Origin: Lycium barbarum
Taxonomy: Eukaryota > Streptophyta > Magnoliopsida > Solanales > Solanaceae
Reading direction: 5' to 3'
DNA length: 64,000 nt
Assembly (NCBI RefSeq): GCF_019175385.1
Contig: NC_083344.1
Location: 61,318,782 to 61,382,781, forward strand
In this document: piece after piece, positions 11,000 through 21,225 of the stretch
Layout of the letters: each line of letters begins with the position of its first letter
Numbering within the stretch: the first letter of the stretch is position 1
Program-made: the position numbers and the translations under genes
The notes under the pieces: generated by a model
The model's database searches: none
Told to the model about the DNA's origin: nothing
What the model saw: the letters and a program-made list of their open reading frames with translations, nothing else

Positions 11000-13390
11000 T
11001 GTTATGTCCCGTGTTTTGTATAAGTGGAATTCGTCAAATAATTAAGATTTGTGTGTTATAAGGAAATATTGTTGATTTTGGTGAATATGACTATGTGGGT
11101 TATGGAATCATTAATGTTAAGGCATCGGGGAAGGCCGAGGGTAAATTTGGAATTTCGGAAATTAGTTTTGGGATTTACGAAACGGGACTTTTAATGAATT
11201 GGGCCAAGAAAAATTTGATATGAATTTAGGCCCAAAATATTGAGGTGGCCGGCCATAGTGAATGGCCCAACCCATTTTTAATGTCATGTGCTATGCACAT
11301 GACTCTCCATAGTGGATATATATCAATGATCCTTGTGAATTATCAAGAAAAATATCACACTTCAACTTTGAGCTAAAATAGCTCTCGGCCGAGCAAGTGA
11401 AAAAGAAAAAAAATATTCTTGGCTTTGTTTCTAATCCAAACACCTAGCTTCTTTTGGAATGATTGATGAGTTCGAGGTGCTCTTCGTTGTGGTACAATTA
11501 GTTTGACGGAAGGGCGACGTTTGCGGCGAATCGGAATCTTAAGATCAAGGTAAGATTTCTATGTTTTTATGTTATGAAATGAATATATATGTGTTAGTGA
11601 TTGGATTAGCATGAAGATTATGGAAGTGTGGTGGGTGTGTGCATGGCGTGTATGTGTGTGAGGGGTGTGTTTGGCCGTGAGCTATATGGGGTGGAAGGAC
11701 ATGTGAATTGATTTCGTTTAAGCTTGTTAGTTATGTTGTTGTGATCTTTATGTTGTAAATGATTGATTAAAGAATTGAGTTGGCATTAGAAAATGATTTC
11801 GGACGTTATCGGAAAGTGTATACCTTTGGTATATTTGTATATATCATAGTATATTTATGATACTAAGGACTTTAAATATGATTTATAGTTGATGTTGATG
11901 AATTTGGAATGAAACGACGCAAGTTAGAATATTCGTCGTAACTTTTGGTGTTTTGAATGAAATAGGGAAAGTAATGGATTTTGAGAAACTTTGTATATGG
12001 TTTGGAACTTGTATGTTATGTGGTGGAATAATCTTGAATGAATGAATACAATAATGTGGACATGAGTTAGAATTGTGAAGTTTGAATATAGGATTACCAA
12101 CTTATGTATTAAGGTGAAATTTTGAAGCTAGTGCGGTTTGATTGTGGTTTGTATTGTGTAATGATGTTTGGGATTGTTGTTGTTGTTGTATTTTGAGCCG
12201 AGCCAAGTCTCGGGGGTGTTAGATTTATAGGGGAAGTGCTGCCGAAATTTCGGTAGCCACGTTTAGCCCAAAGACAAAAATGTTAACTTTCATGAATAGT
12301 AACTGGTAAAAGTGACCATTTGCAGTTTTCGGACGAAACGGGAATTGCTATTTGACGAGCGTAAGGCGCCAACCAGGTATGTAAAGCCTACCTATCCTTC
12401 TTTTGGCATGTCCTAGTCATACTAGGTTAAGATCGGAATCTCGGGGGTAACTCTGCTCTTGGAAATTTAGGTTCAAGTTTGGGTACTATTCATCCAGCAC
12501 AATTGAATCCTTTTTGTTGTATTTGGTTAGAAGAGTGTTCGAACCTCCATAACTTTTGTTGTTGTGTCCGAAACTCTCCGAAACTTTCGTAGATGGCTCT
12601 AGGGAGCCTAAAGTCTGTGATTCGTGTTCGCCGCCTCAATTTGACCCGAGGTGGGCCCGCAAGCCCTGAGGCTTCCCTTATTCCGTTTGTTTGGTTCGTT
12701 TGTGTCCGTTATGATCAGCGATCGTTTGTTTATGACTTAATGGTGCGTTTGAAACTTCCTATGCCGTTAGTGAACGTTTTGCACTTCGAGTAATGTGAAA
12801 TTTTCAGAAAATGACCTATGAACGGCTTTCTAAAAATCTGGCAGTTTGGAACTTCGTAACTGTTATACACAAACTTGATCAATCTGATTCCTACTCCGAG
12901 CCCTCTGGCGTCGGTATGTGCTCATCTGTAACTATATGTTGAGTCCGTTAATTTACTTTTGATATGCATATGGTTTCTGCACTACTCCGTTCGTGCTATT
13001 TGCTATCCTTTCGTTCGTCGGTACCCGGGCTGACTTTGTGATCGTGCGCGCTATAACATATTCGGGAGTTATGATGTGTTACGGTTTCCGAGGCCTCGCC
13101 ATAGGGCCGGTTACCGTTATGGAGTTATGATGTGATATGGCATTTGATATGTTCTGATGATGTGATGTGTGTGTGATATGATGTGTCTGGAGACTGTACG
13201 GAGATTTGAAAACTTCTGGAGTCATGATGTGTTGTGGCACCAGCGTCGGGGGTGACCACGTTCCTAAACCCTATACATGATTTGATTGTATTTGTACTTT
13301 CGCCTTCCGCACAGGTTTGCTTTGTTACGTTGACGTTGTGTTTGTTCTTTCTGACTCCAACTGTGTTTGTGATTTCTGTACCTTCTGCTT

Positions 13391-13457
13391 TACATACTCA
13401 GTACTTCTCCCGTACTGACCCCCGTTTCTTCGGGGGCTGTGTTTCATGCCCGCAGGT
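13391..13457 (+). promoter_or_regulatory. three-stem LTR motif, 5' LTR of gag-only element
   Basis: CAGTAC/GTACTG, then CCCCCG/CGGGGG, then CTGTG/CGCAG (one G-U pair). In the 3' LTR (19523-19589) stem 2 has picked up a mismatch. Confidence 0.7.
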
Positions 13458-13597
13458 ACAGAAGATCGTTTGGGTGGTCCTCCAGTTTAGGCTACTCATT
13501 CTGCTATGTTGGAGAGCTCCCCTTGATCCGGAGCCTACTTTTGGTACATACCTTCTGTTGTATGTGTGTGTTCGGTACATTTGTGGATGTGTGGGTA

Positions 13598-13618
13598 CGG
13601 CGGGGCCCTGTCCCGTCA
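13598..13618 (+). promoter_or_regulatory. conserved LTR hairpin GGCGGG/CCCGTC
   Basis: A stem with loop GCCCTGT. Related forms occur in LTRs A (2371-2393), B (2889-2909), C (8512-8532), F (23262-23279) and the 3' LTR (19730-19750). Confidence 0.6.
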
Positions 13619-14056
13619 TATGTTCCTATGTTCTGTTTTGTTTAGAGGCCTATAGTCAGATTTGTGGGTCGTGGGTCCGGTGTGTTTGTATGTGAGCCTG
13701 TTTTGCGTTCTTAAGCGGCCCGTACGCTACTATGGCCAAGTCGGCCTCTGAGTTTGTACGTGTGTGTGTGCATTTGGGCGATGTACATTCCGCCCCCTTT
13801 CTGATGTGTGTGTTTGTGCATTTGGGCGACGTATATTCCGCCACCTTTCTGATTTTGATTTGACTAATCTGAACGGGCGACCGCTTAAGATAAGTGTTCG
13901 ATAAATGTTTGTGTCTGGCGTCTGTTGTTCATTTTCAGTTTGGATAACGTATGTTGAGTTTGAACGAGTCTGAATACGACGATCTGGTTGTGAGTTTGTT
14001 TGGGGTGCCTAAGTAGGGCACCAGTCGCGGCCCACGGGGCTGGGTCGTGACAAAAG

Positions 14057-14068
14057 TGGTATCAGAGC
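14057..14068 (+). other. primer-binding site of the gag-only element
   Basis: TGGTATCAGAGC, complementary to the initiator tRNA-Met 3' end, begins 4 bp after the 5' LTR. Confidence 0.93.
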
Positions 14069-14255
14069 GGTTTGTCCTCGGAATGTCTACAGGCCGTGTC
14101 TAGTAGAGTCTTGTTTATCGATGTGTTGTGCACCACATCTATAAACAGGAGGCTACAGGGCATTTAGGATGTTACTTTCTTTGGAATCTTAGATCGTGCG
14201 ATAGAGCTGTGCTATTAGGGTCATTCTGATCTGACCCGTTGTTGTGTTTGCAGTG

Positions 14256-15707
14256 ATGCCTCTGAAGAAGGCAACGGCGGCCCAGAAGGGCAAGGCGAAG
14301 GTGGGAGAGACCAGTCAGGCACAACGAGCTACTCGGGCTCGTGTCTATGATTTGCCTGAGGTTGCACCTCATTCTGAGGGGTCTGCTACACCCCCATTAG
14401 TACAGCCTGGAGCAGGACCTTCAGCAGCTCCAGAGGTCCGTGTACCCGCTCCTGAGACTCCAGCTCCTCAGCCAGGGGCGGAGGATAGGACCCTGAGGGA
14501 GGTTGTACAGTTGCTGACCACGATAGTAGCGGGGCAGGCTCGCAGACGCGGGCGGAGGGACGATGATGATGAGGACAGACGGGACAGCCTGAGAGTTCGG
14601 GAGTTCTTATTATGTGGCCCTCCAGAGTTTTTCGGGTCTAAGCCCGACGAGGACCCCCATGACTTTATTCGGGGGATGCGGCGTGCATTAGACTTGGTCA
14701 GGGCTTCAGAGACCGAGTCGGTTGAGCTGGCTTCGCATAGACTTCGGGATGTTGTCGCGCATTGGTATGAGACTTGGGAGTTATCCAGGAGTGAGGGTGC
14801 TCCTCCAGCTACGTGGGGTCAGTTTGTGACTGCTTTCACCCGCCACTTTCTGCCCCCAGAGTTACGACGGGAGCGAGCTGATCGGTTTTTGCATCTGCAG
14901 CAGAGGGGTCGAAGCGTTCGTGAATATAATTTGGAGTTTGATTCCCTGGCCCGATATGCCCCTGCCGTGGTGGCAGATATGACAGATCGGATGCATAGAT
15001 ATGTTATGGGGTTGGATCGTTACCTGATTAACGGCTGCATGGCGGTGTCATTACAGACAGATATGGACATTGCCCGTCTACAGGCCTACGCCCAGGGGAT
15101 GGAGAACCGGCACCGAGCAGATCGGCCCAGCAGAGAGTATGATGGGAGACGGCCCAAAAGGGCCAGATCAGCGGGGCATTTTGGAGATTCTCGAGGCGGG
15201 CAGCCTCAGTATCAGTCCAGTGGGTACTTTCCTCCGGCAGGCCGGGACACACAGTCTGTTAGTAAGAGATTTGATGGCGCAGGACCGTCCAGGGCAGACC
15301 AGAGTTCCAGAGCCCCAGGTCCTCAGGCGAGCAGGGGTCCCAGTCAGACTAGGCCACCTATGCCCCCGTGTTCATATTGTGGAAGATCGCACCCAGGTGA
15401 GTGCTTCAGGGCCACAGGGGCCTGTTTTGCTTGCGGCCGCCAGGGCCATATCATGCGGGATTGTCCGTGGGCAGGCGGTTCTGGTAGCGCAGCACCGCCG
15501 ATGAGATCCGTTGCTGGTTCGTCGTCTACCCCATCGGCTACGCGCTCCACGGGGCGAGGTATGCCAGCACCGGCGGGCCGCGGTAGAGGCCGTGGTGGGG
15601 GTTCAGATTCTAGCGGTCCCTCGAACCGCATCTATGCTTTGACTGGTCGGCGGGACCCAGAGGCATCCCCAGACACCGACCCAGGTATATTACTAACCTT
15701 TTTCTGA
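14256..15707 (+). CDS. gag: intact retrotransposon Gag (gag-only element)
   Basis: 483 residues from the ATG at 14256 (MPLKKATAAQKG). An upstream in-frame ATG at 14244 exists, but MP-K-K/R-KATAAQKG is also the start in element A. Order: basic N-terminus, Pro/Ala linker, retrotransposon gag (capsid) domain at about residues 110-280 (FVTAFTRHFLPPELRRERADRF region), basic linker, then cysteine clusters with the CCHC knuckle CFACGRQGHIMRDC (residues about 389-402), and a Gly/Arg tail. It would form the particle and bind RNA. The frame stops just where related elements continue into protease. The body is GC-rich against AT-rich flanks. A splice-acceptor-like TTTGCAG lies just before the ATG. The frame is uninterrupted, in contrast to the gags of A and K. 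Confidence 0.93.
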   Translation: MPLKKATAAQKGKAKVGETSQAQRATRARVYDLPEVAPHSEGSATPPLVQPGAGPSAAPEVRVPAPETPAPQPGAEDRTLREVVQLLTTIVAGQARRRGRRDDDDEDRRDSLRVREFLLCGPPEFFGSKPDEDPHDFIRGMRRALDLVRASETESVELASHRLRDVVAHWYETWELSRSEGAPPATWGQFVTAFTRHFLPPELRRERADRFLHLQQRGRSVREYNLEFDSLARYAPAVVADMTDRMHRYVMGLDRYLINGCMAVSLQTDMDIARLQAYAQGMENRHRADRPSREYDGRRPKRARSAGHFGDSRGGQPQYQSSGYFPPAGRDTQSVSKRFDGAGPSRADQSSRAPGPQASRGPSQTRPPMPPCSYCGRSHPGECFRATGACFACGRQGHIMRDCPWAGGSGSAAPPMRSVAGSSSTPSATRSTGRGMPAPAGRGRGRGGGSDSSGPSNRIYALTGRRDPEASPDTDPGILLTFF

Positions 15708-16045
15708 ATGAATATGTGCAATAATAGGTCTGTATCTCAGTATTATGTGATATTTTCTTTTTGTGTGTCAGTAAAAAGTAGGGTAAGAATCCGAATTAAT
15801 GAAAATCTTTGAGGCAGTTATTTGTATATGTGGGAGGCGAATATATGGAATTTGGAAGGCTAGAACGATAAACCACAGAGCCAGAATAGCAAACGACCTC
15901 TTCGGGTCAGAGTGGGGCCCGCTATAAAAACTTCCCGAAAAATTTGCTAAGACACCGTTTGGCCCTAAAAATTTCATGACAAAGGTCGTGCGGGGAAAAT
16001 GACGAAATTATATCAGTCCTAACGCGTCAAAATGCGTGAAAGTTT

Positions 16046-16102
16046 CGGGGTTAAGCGTGCTCAAGCCAGAGCAATTCTGGGATGGGTGACCCCCTGGGAA
16101 GT
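16046..16102 (+). ncRNA. 5S rRNA-derived segment with pol III internal control region
   Basis: Compared with the plant 5S rRNA sequence as I know it, 43 of 52 positions agree from TTAAGCGTGCT through GGATGGGTGACC to CTGGGAAGT, with no gaps. This corresponds to 5S positions of about 50-103, so the A box, intermediate element and C box are all present. The 5' third of the 5S gene is absent, so it is not a ribosomal gene. The first TTTT run downstream is at 16363, so a pol III transcript, if made, could be about 300 nt. Same orientation as gag. Confidence 0.85.
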
Positions 16103-16322
16103 AATGCAAAGTTCTTCGTAAGTGAGAATATGATAAAAATAAATGAAAATTTGGGGTAACCAAGAGGTAAATAGAATGTGTGTGGAGTAATTAGTGCCCT
16201 TTCGGGAGTCGCGCGGAACGAGGCGGACTAAACGGGCAAAAAGAAAAAGGGTATAACACCGCTTGGGAAATTGAACGAACTTGAATAACAGCCAGAGATG
16301 TTCGCCAGTAAGGTCTGGATAA

Positions 16323-16354
<32 letters not shown>

Positions 16355-16360
16355 GTGTAT
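16323..16360 (+). repeat. GT/GTAT microsatellite
   Basis: Alternating GTGTGTGTAT and GTGTAT units over about 38 bp within the internal region. Confidence 0.9.
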
Positions 16361-17119
16361 GATTTTCATTTGGTGTCATGTGGGTCAAGAGCCGAGCCCC
16401 GGCAACTAATGTTGTGAAAGATGAAAGGTAAGCAGTGTGAATAAATAGAATCTTTGAAAGAATCGATACGCGAGACGCAAGGTAATTTGTGTGCCAACTT
16501 GGCGAATAAATTTGCAAGTAAAGGGAAATTCTCATGATGCCTTGGAGCCTGAATATGAACGATTCGATTCTAAATTGACATTCCATCTGTGGTGCTTCTC
16601 CACTTCCGATTCTGATGAGGCTCTGCCTAGTACGCCTCCGTATTTCTGAGCTCGATTATGTCCCCGTCCGATGAACCTTTTGTGCATTTGATTCTGAATC
16701 CGTTTCTGTTTGGCACACCTCTGTATGTCTGACTCTGGATATAAATCCGTCTGATATGCTTATGTGCGTCCGGCTTTAGTTCTGAATCTGTTTGGCATGA
16801 AGTGTCTGATATGAAGTAAAGTGAGATTACGACGATGCGGTAAGGAAACTCAGGAGTGTGACAAGAAAATGATATTGACTATGATGTCTGGAAAGCGTTC
16901 GTCCATTACAAGGATATAGCGTATGGTGCGGTGATTACGCAGGGTATGAGAAAAGGGATTATGAAGGCATTTGAATCGGTGATGTGAAAAAAAATTGACC
17001 CCTAAAGTTGGTAAAGAAGCCGTGTCGGAAAATCCACGAAAGGCAACCATGAAGAGGACCCTCCCGAAGTAGCATGGCGCCCCATAAGGTCGGTTCAACA
17101 TTCGAGGACGAATGTTCTT

Positions 17120-17132
17120 AAGGGGGGGAGAA
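17120..17132 (+). other. polypurine tract of the gag-only element
   Basis: AAGGGGGGGAGAA directly precedes the 3' LTR and is preceded by the TTCGAGGACGAATGTTC-type context also seen in element M. Confidence 0.93.
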
Positions 17133-20100
17133 TGTTATGTCCCGTGTTTTGTATAAGTGGAATTCGGCAAATAATTAAGATTTGTGTGTTATAAGGAAAT
17201 ATTGTTGATTTTGGTGAATATGACTATGTGGGTTATGGAATCATTAATGTTAAGGCATCGGGGAAGGCCGAGGGTAAATTTGGAATTTCGAAAATTAGTT
17301 TTGGGATTTACGAAACGGGACTTTTAATGAATTGGGCCAAGAAAAATTTGATATGAATTTAGGCCCAAAATATTGAGGTGGCCGGCCATAGTGAATGGCC
17401 CAACCCATTTTTAATGTCATGTGCTATGCACATGACTCTCCATAGTGGATATATATCAATGATCCTTGTGAATTATCAAGAAAAATATCACACTTCAACT
17501 TTGAGCTAAAATAGCTCTCGGCCGAGCAAGTGAAAAAGAAAAAAAAAATCTTGGCTTTGTTTCTAATCCAAACACCTAGCTTCTTTTGGAATGATTGATG
17601 AGTTCGAGGTGCTCTTCGTTGTGGTACAATTAGTTTGACGGAAGGGCGACGTTTGCGGCGAATCGGAATCTTAAGATCAAGGTAAGATTTCTATGTTTTT
17701 ATGTTATGAAATGAATATATATGTGTTAGTGATTGGATTAGCATGAAGATTATGGAAGTGTGGTGGGTGTGTGCATGGCGTGTATGTGTGTGAGGGGTGT
17801 GTTTGGCCGTGAGCTATATGGGGTGGAAGGACATGTGAATTGATTTCGTTTAAGCTTGTTAGTTATGTTGTTGTGATCTTTATGTTGTAAATGATTGATT
17901 AAAGAATTGAGTTGGCATTAGAAAATGATTTCGGACGTTATCGGAAAGTGTATACCTTTGGTATATTTGTATATATCATAGTATATTTATGATACTAAGG
18001 ACTTTAAATATGATTTATAGTTGATGTTGATGAATTTGGAATGAAACGACGCAAGTTAGAATATTCGTCGTAACTTTTGGTGTTTTGAATGAAATAGGGA
18101 AAGTAATGGATCTTGAGAAACTTTGTATATGGTTTGGAACTTGTATGTTATGTGGTGGAATAATCTTGAATGAATGAATACAATAATGTGGACATGAGTT
18201 AGAATTGTGAAGTTTGAATATAGGATTACCAACTTATGTATTAAGGTGAAATTTTGAAGCTAGTGCGGTTTGATTGTGGTTTGTATTGTGTAATGATGTT
18301 TGGGACTGTTGTTGTTGTTGTATTTTGAGCCGAGCCAAGTCTCGGGGGTGTTAGATTTATAGGGGAAGTGCTGCCAAAATTTCGGTAGCCAAGTTTAGCC
18401 CAAAGACAAAAATGTTAACTTTCATGAATAGTAACTGGTAAAAGTGACCATTTGCAGTTTTCGGACGAAACGGGAATTGCTATTTGACGAGCGTAAGGCG
18501 CCAACCAGGTATGTAAAGCCTACATATCCTTCTTTTGGCATGTCCTAGTCATACTAGGTTAAGATCGGAATCTCGGGGGTAACTCTGCTCTTGGAAATTT
18601 AGGTTCACGTTTGGGTACTATTCATCCAGCGCAATTGAATCCTTTTTGTTGTATTTGGTTAGAAGAGTGTTCGAACCTCCATAACTTTTGCTGTTGTGTC
18701 CGAAACTCTCCGAAACTTTCGTAGATGGCTCTAGGGAGCCTAAAGTCTGTGATTCGTGTTCGCCGCCTCAATTTGACCTGAGGTGGGCCCGCAAGCCCTG
18801 AGGCTTCCCTTATTCCGTTTGTTTGGTTCGTTTGTGTCCGCTATGATCAGCGATCGTTTGTTTATGACTTAATGGTGCGTTTGAAACTTCCTATGCCGTT
18901 AGTGAACGTTTTGCACTTCGAGTAATATGAAATTTTCAGAAAATGACCTATGAACGGCTTTCTAAAAATCTGGCAGTTTGGAACTTCGTAACTGTTATAC
19001 ACAAACTTGATCAATCTGATTCCTACTCCGAGCCCTCTGGCGTCGGTATGTGCTCATCTGTAACTATATGTTGAGTCCGTTAATTTACTTTTGATATGCA
19101 TATGGTTTCTGCACTACTCCGTTCGTGCTATTTGCTATCCTTTCGTTCGTCGGTACCCGGGCTGACTTTGTGATCGTGCGCGCTATAACATATTCGGGAG
19201 TTATGATGTGTTACGGTTTCCGAGGCCTCGCCATAGGGCCGGTTACCGTTATGGAGTTATGATGTGATATGGCATTTGATATGTTCTGATGATGTGATGT
19301 GTGTGTGATATGATGTGTCTGGAGACTGTACGGAGATTTGAAAACTTCTGGAGTCATGATGTGTTGTGGCACCAGCGTCGGGGGTGACCACGTTACTAAA
19401 CCCTATACATGATTTGATTGTATTTGTACTTTCGCCTTCCGCACAGGTTTGCTTTGTTACGTTGACGTTGTGTTTGTTCTTTCTGACTCCAGCTGTGTTT
19501 GTGATTTCTGTACCTTCTGCTTTACATACTCAGTACTTCTCCCGTACTGACCCCCGTTTCTTCGAGGGTTGTGTTTCATGCCCGCAGGTACAGAAGATCG
19601 TTTGGGTGGTCCTCCATTTTAGGCTACTCATTCTGTTGTGTTGGAGAGCTCCCCTTGATCCGGAGCCTACTTTTGGTACATACCTTCTGTTGTATGTGTG
19701 TGTTCGGTACATTTGTGGATGTGTGGGTACGGCGGGGCCCTGTCCCGTCATATGTTCCTATGTTCTGTTTTGTTTAGAGGCCTGTAGTCAGATTTGTGGG
19801 TCGTGGGTCCGGTGTGTTTGTATGTGAGCCTGTTTTGCGTTCTTAAGCGGCCCGTACGCTACTATGGCCAAGTCGGCCTCTGAGTTTGTACGTGTGTGTG
19901 TGCATTTGGGCGATGTACATTCCGCCCCCTTTCTGATGTGTGTGTTTGTGCATTTGGGCGACGTATATTCCGCCACCTTTCTGATTTTGATTTGACTAAT
20001 CTGAACGGGCGACCGCTTAAGATAAGTGTTCGATAAATGTTTGTGTCTGGCGTCTGTTGTTCATTTTCAGTTTGGATAACGTATGTTGAGTTTGAACGAG

Positions 20101-20184
20101 TCTGAATACGACGATCTGGTTGTGAGTTTGTTTGGGGTGCCTAAGTAGGGCACCAGTCGCGGCCCACGGGGCTGGGTCGTGACA
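17133..20184 (+). repeat. 3' LTR of the gag-only element
   Basis: 3052 bp, nearly identical to the 5' LTR, with about 21 substitutions and a small A-run indel noted by eye. It is followed by catag (20185-20189) and then LTR E resumes. Confidence 0.95.
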
Positions 20185-20610
20185 CATAGCAAGAACTATG
20201 ATTCATGTCATGTTACCATTCAAGAAGTTCACCTTTTTCTATATTTGCACTTCATACTCTATTTTCTTCCATAATCCAAGTCTTTCACCCGTCCAATACT
20301 CTTAATAACATGAAATGAACGAAAAACTCACCTTTGATTACATAGGAATGGTCTTTGGATGAAAACACTCCACTTGAGAAAATCCAAACTTCACCACCCA
20401 AGAGGTTTTTGGCTTCTGTCAACCCTAGTGAATATTCTTTCACTTGATTTCCCTTGATTATTGATGTTGGATCATTAATATCTCTTCAATTTGCGTTGGT
20501 ATTGTGTATATAATATTCTAGAGTTCTTGAGAGGAGTGGGGAAGATGGAAAATGAAAAATTAGAACTTGGGACTTATATTTATAATTGCAAAAATCTGAC
20601 CCGTAATGAT

Positions 20611-20743
20611 TTTATACGGACACTTATACGGTCCGTATAAGTGACCGTATAAGTCCATTAGAGACTGGTCCATTCTGTGACCGTTATACGGGCTACTATA
20701 CGGACCGTATAAAGTTATACAGACCGTATAGTTGGTCGTATAA
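20611..20743 (-). promoter_or_regulatory. palindrome array in LTR E
   Basis: TTATACGG/CCGTATAA inverted units. Corrected for the F insertion they lie about 350-490 bp from the LTR 5' end, next to a TATA-like TTATAAATATAAG. Confidence 0.7.
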
Positions 20744-21225
20744 CTCACCCTTTTTCGAAAATATTCTCATCGATTCGTTTGATCTCCGATCCTTAAGGAA
20801 CCTTCTTAACACTTGTCTAACACTTCATTAACAATTCAAGGAACATTATAACTCATCCTCAAGACCTTACTAAATAATCGTTAGTGTTACACCTTGGAAA
20901 AATTTTCCGTTAACGTACAATGAATAGACTAACGAAGAATACGAGTATACGATATTTTAATAAGAAAGGAGTGACGTTTGACGACCCTAAGTAAGATTTC
21001 AGAGACATTTGAGATAGGAGATGAAAGTTGATAAGGAAAGCAAGATATATGTTGCGTACCGGACAGAATTTATGAATATCGAATTAAAGATGGCTTAATA
21101 ATATTTTGGAGAAGATTTATAATACCCCTTAGATTGTTAACGAGGTGTTAAACAAGTGTCAAGAAGGCTTCACAAGGATTTGAGGTCAAACGAAGTGACG
21201 AGAACTAAAATCAGAGAAAAGGCAG

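Larger units (their letters stand above)
11000..14052 (+). repeat. 5' LTR of the gag-only element
   Basis: 3053 bp from TGTTATGTCCCG to GGGTCGTGACA. Along it: an inverted CATGTG/CACATG near 11284, a TATA-like run near 11324, donor-like CAAG|GTAAG near 11550, CCGAAATTTCGG at 12243, a GGTATGTAAAGC box at 12376, the three-stem motif (13391-13457), a hairpin (13598-13618) and the PBS immediately downstream. The open frames inside it have no recognisable domain. Confidence 0.95.
15708..17119 (+). other. non-coding internal region replacing pol
   Basis: About 1.4 kb between gag and the PPT with no frame that reads as protease, reverse transcriptase or integrase on either strand. It holds a 5S-rRNA-like block (16046-16102) and a GT/GTAT simple repeat (16323-16360). 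The rest is not recognised. Confidence 0.8.
11000..20184 (+). mobile_element. complete gag-only gypsy element (TR-GAG-like), 9.2 kb
   Basis: A full element: LTR 11000-14052, PBS 14057, gag 14256-15707, about 1.4 kb of non-coding DNA, PPT 17120-17132, LTR 17133-20184, TSD catag on both sides. There is no protease, reverse transcriptase, RNase H or integrase, so it must borrow these from an autonomous partner. LTR-LTR differences counted by eye are about 21 substitutions in 3.05 kb, which points to a recent insertion. The layout matches non-autonomous terminal-repeat retrotransposons with a gag domain (TR-GAG). Confidence 0.93.

Noticed and set aside
13234..13695. 153-codon frame repeated at 19366-19827
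   Set aside because: It lies in the LTR, is repeated only because the LTR is, and has no domain; it covers the RNA stem motif.
14057..14068. tRNA-like match TGGTATCAGAGC (also 2059, 31295, 40945, 50186)
   Set aside because: These are retrotransposon primer-binding sites next to LTR ends, not tRNA genes.
16046..16102. Functional 5S rRNA gene
   Set aside because: The first 45-50 bases of 5S and its 3' end are missing and several positions differ; kept only as a 5S-derived segment.
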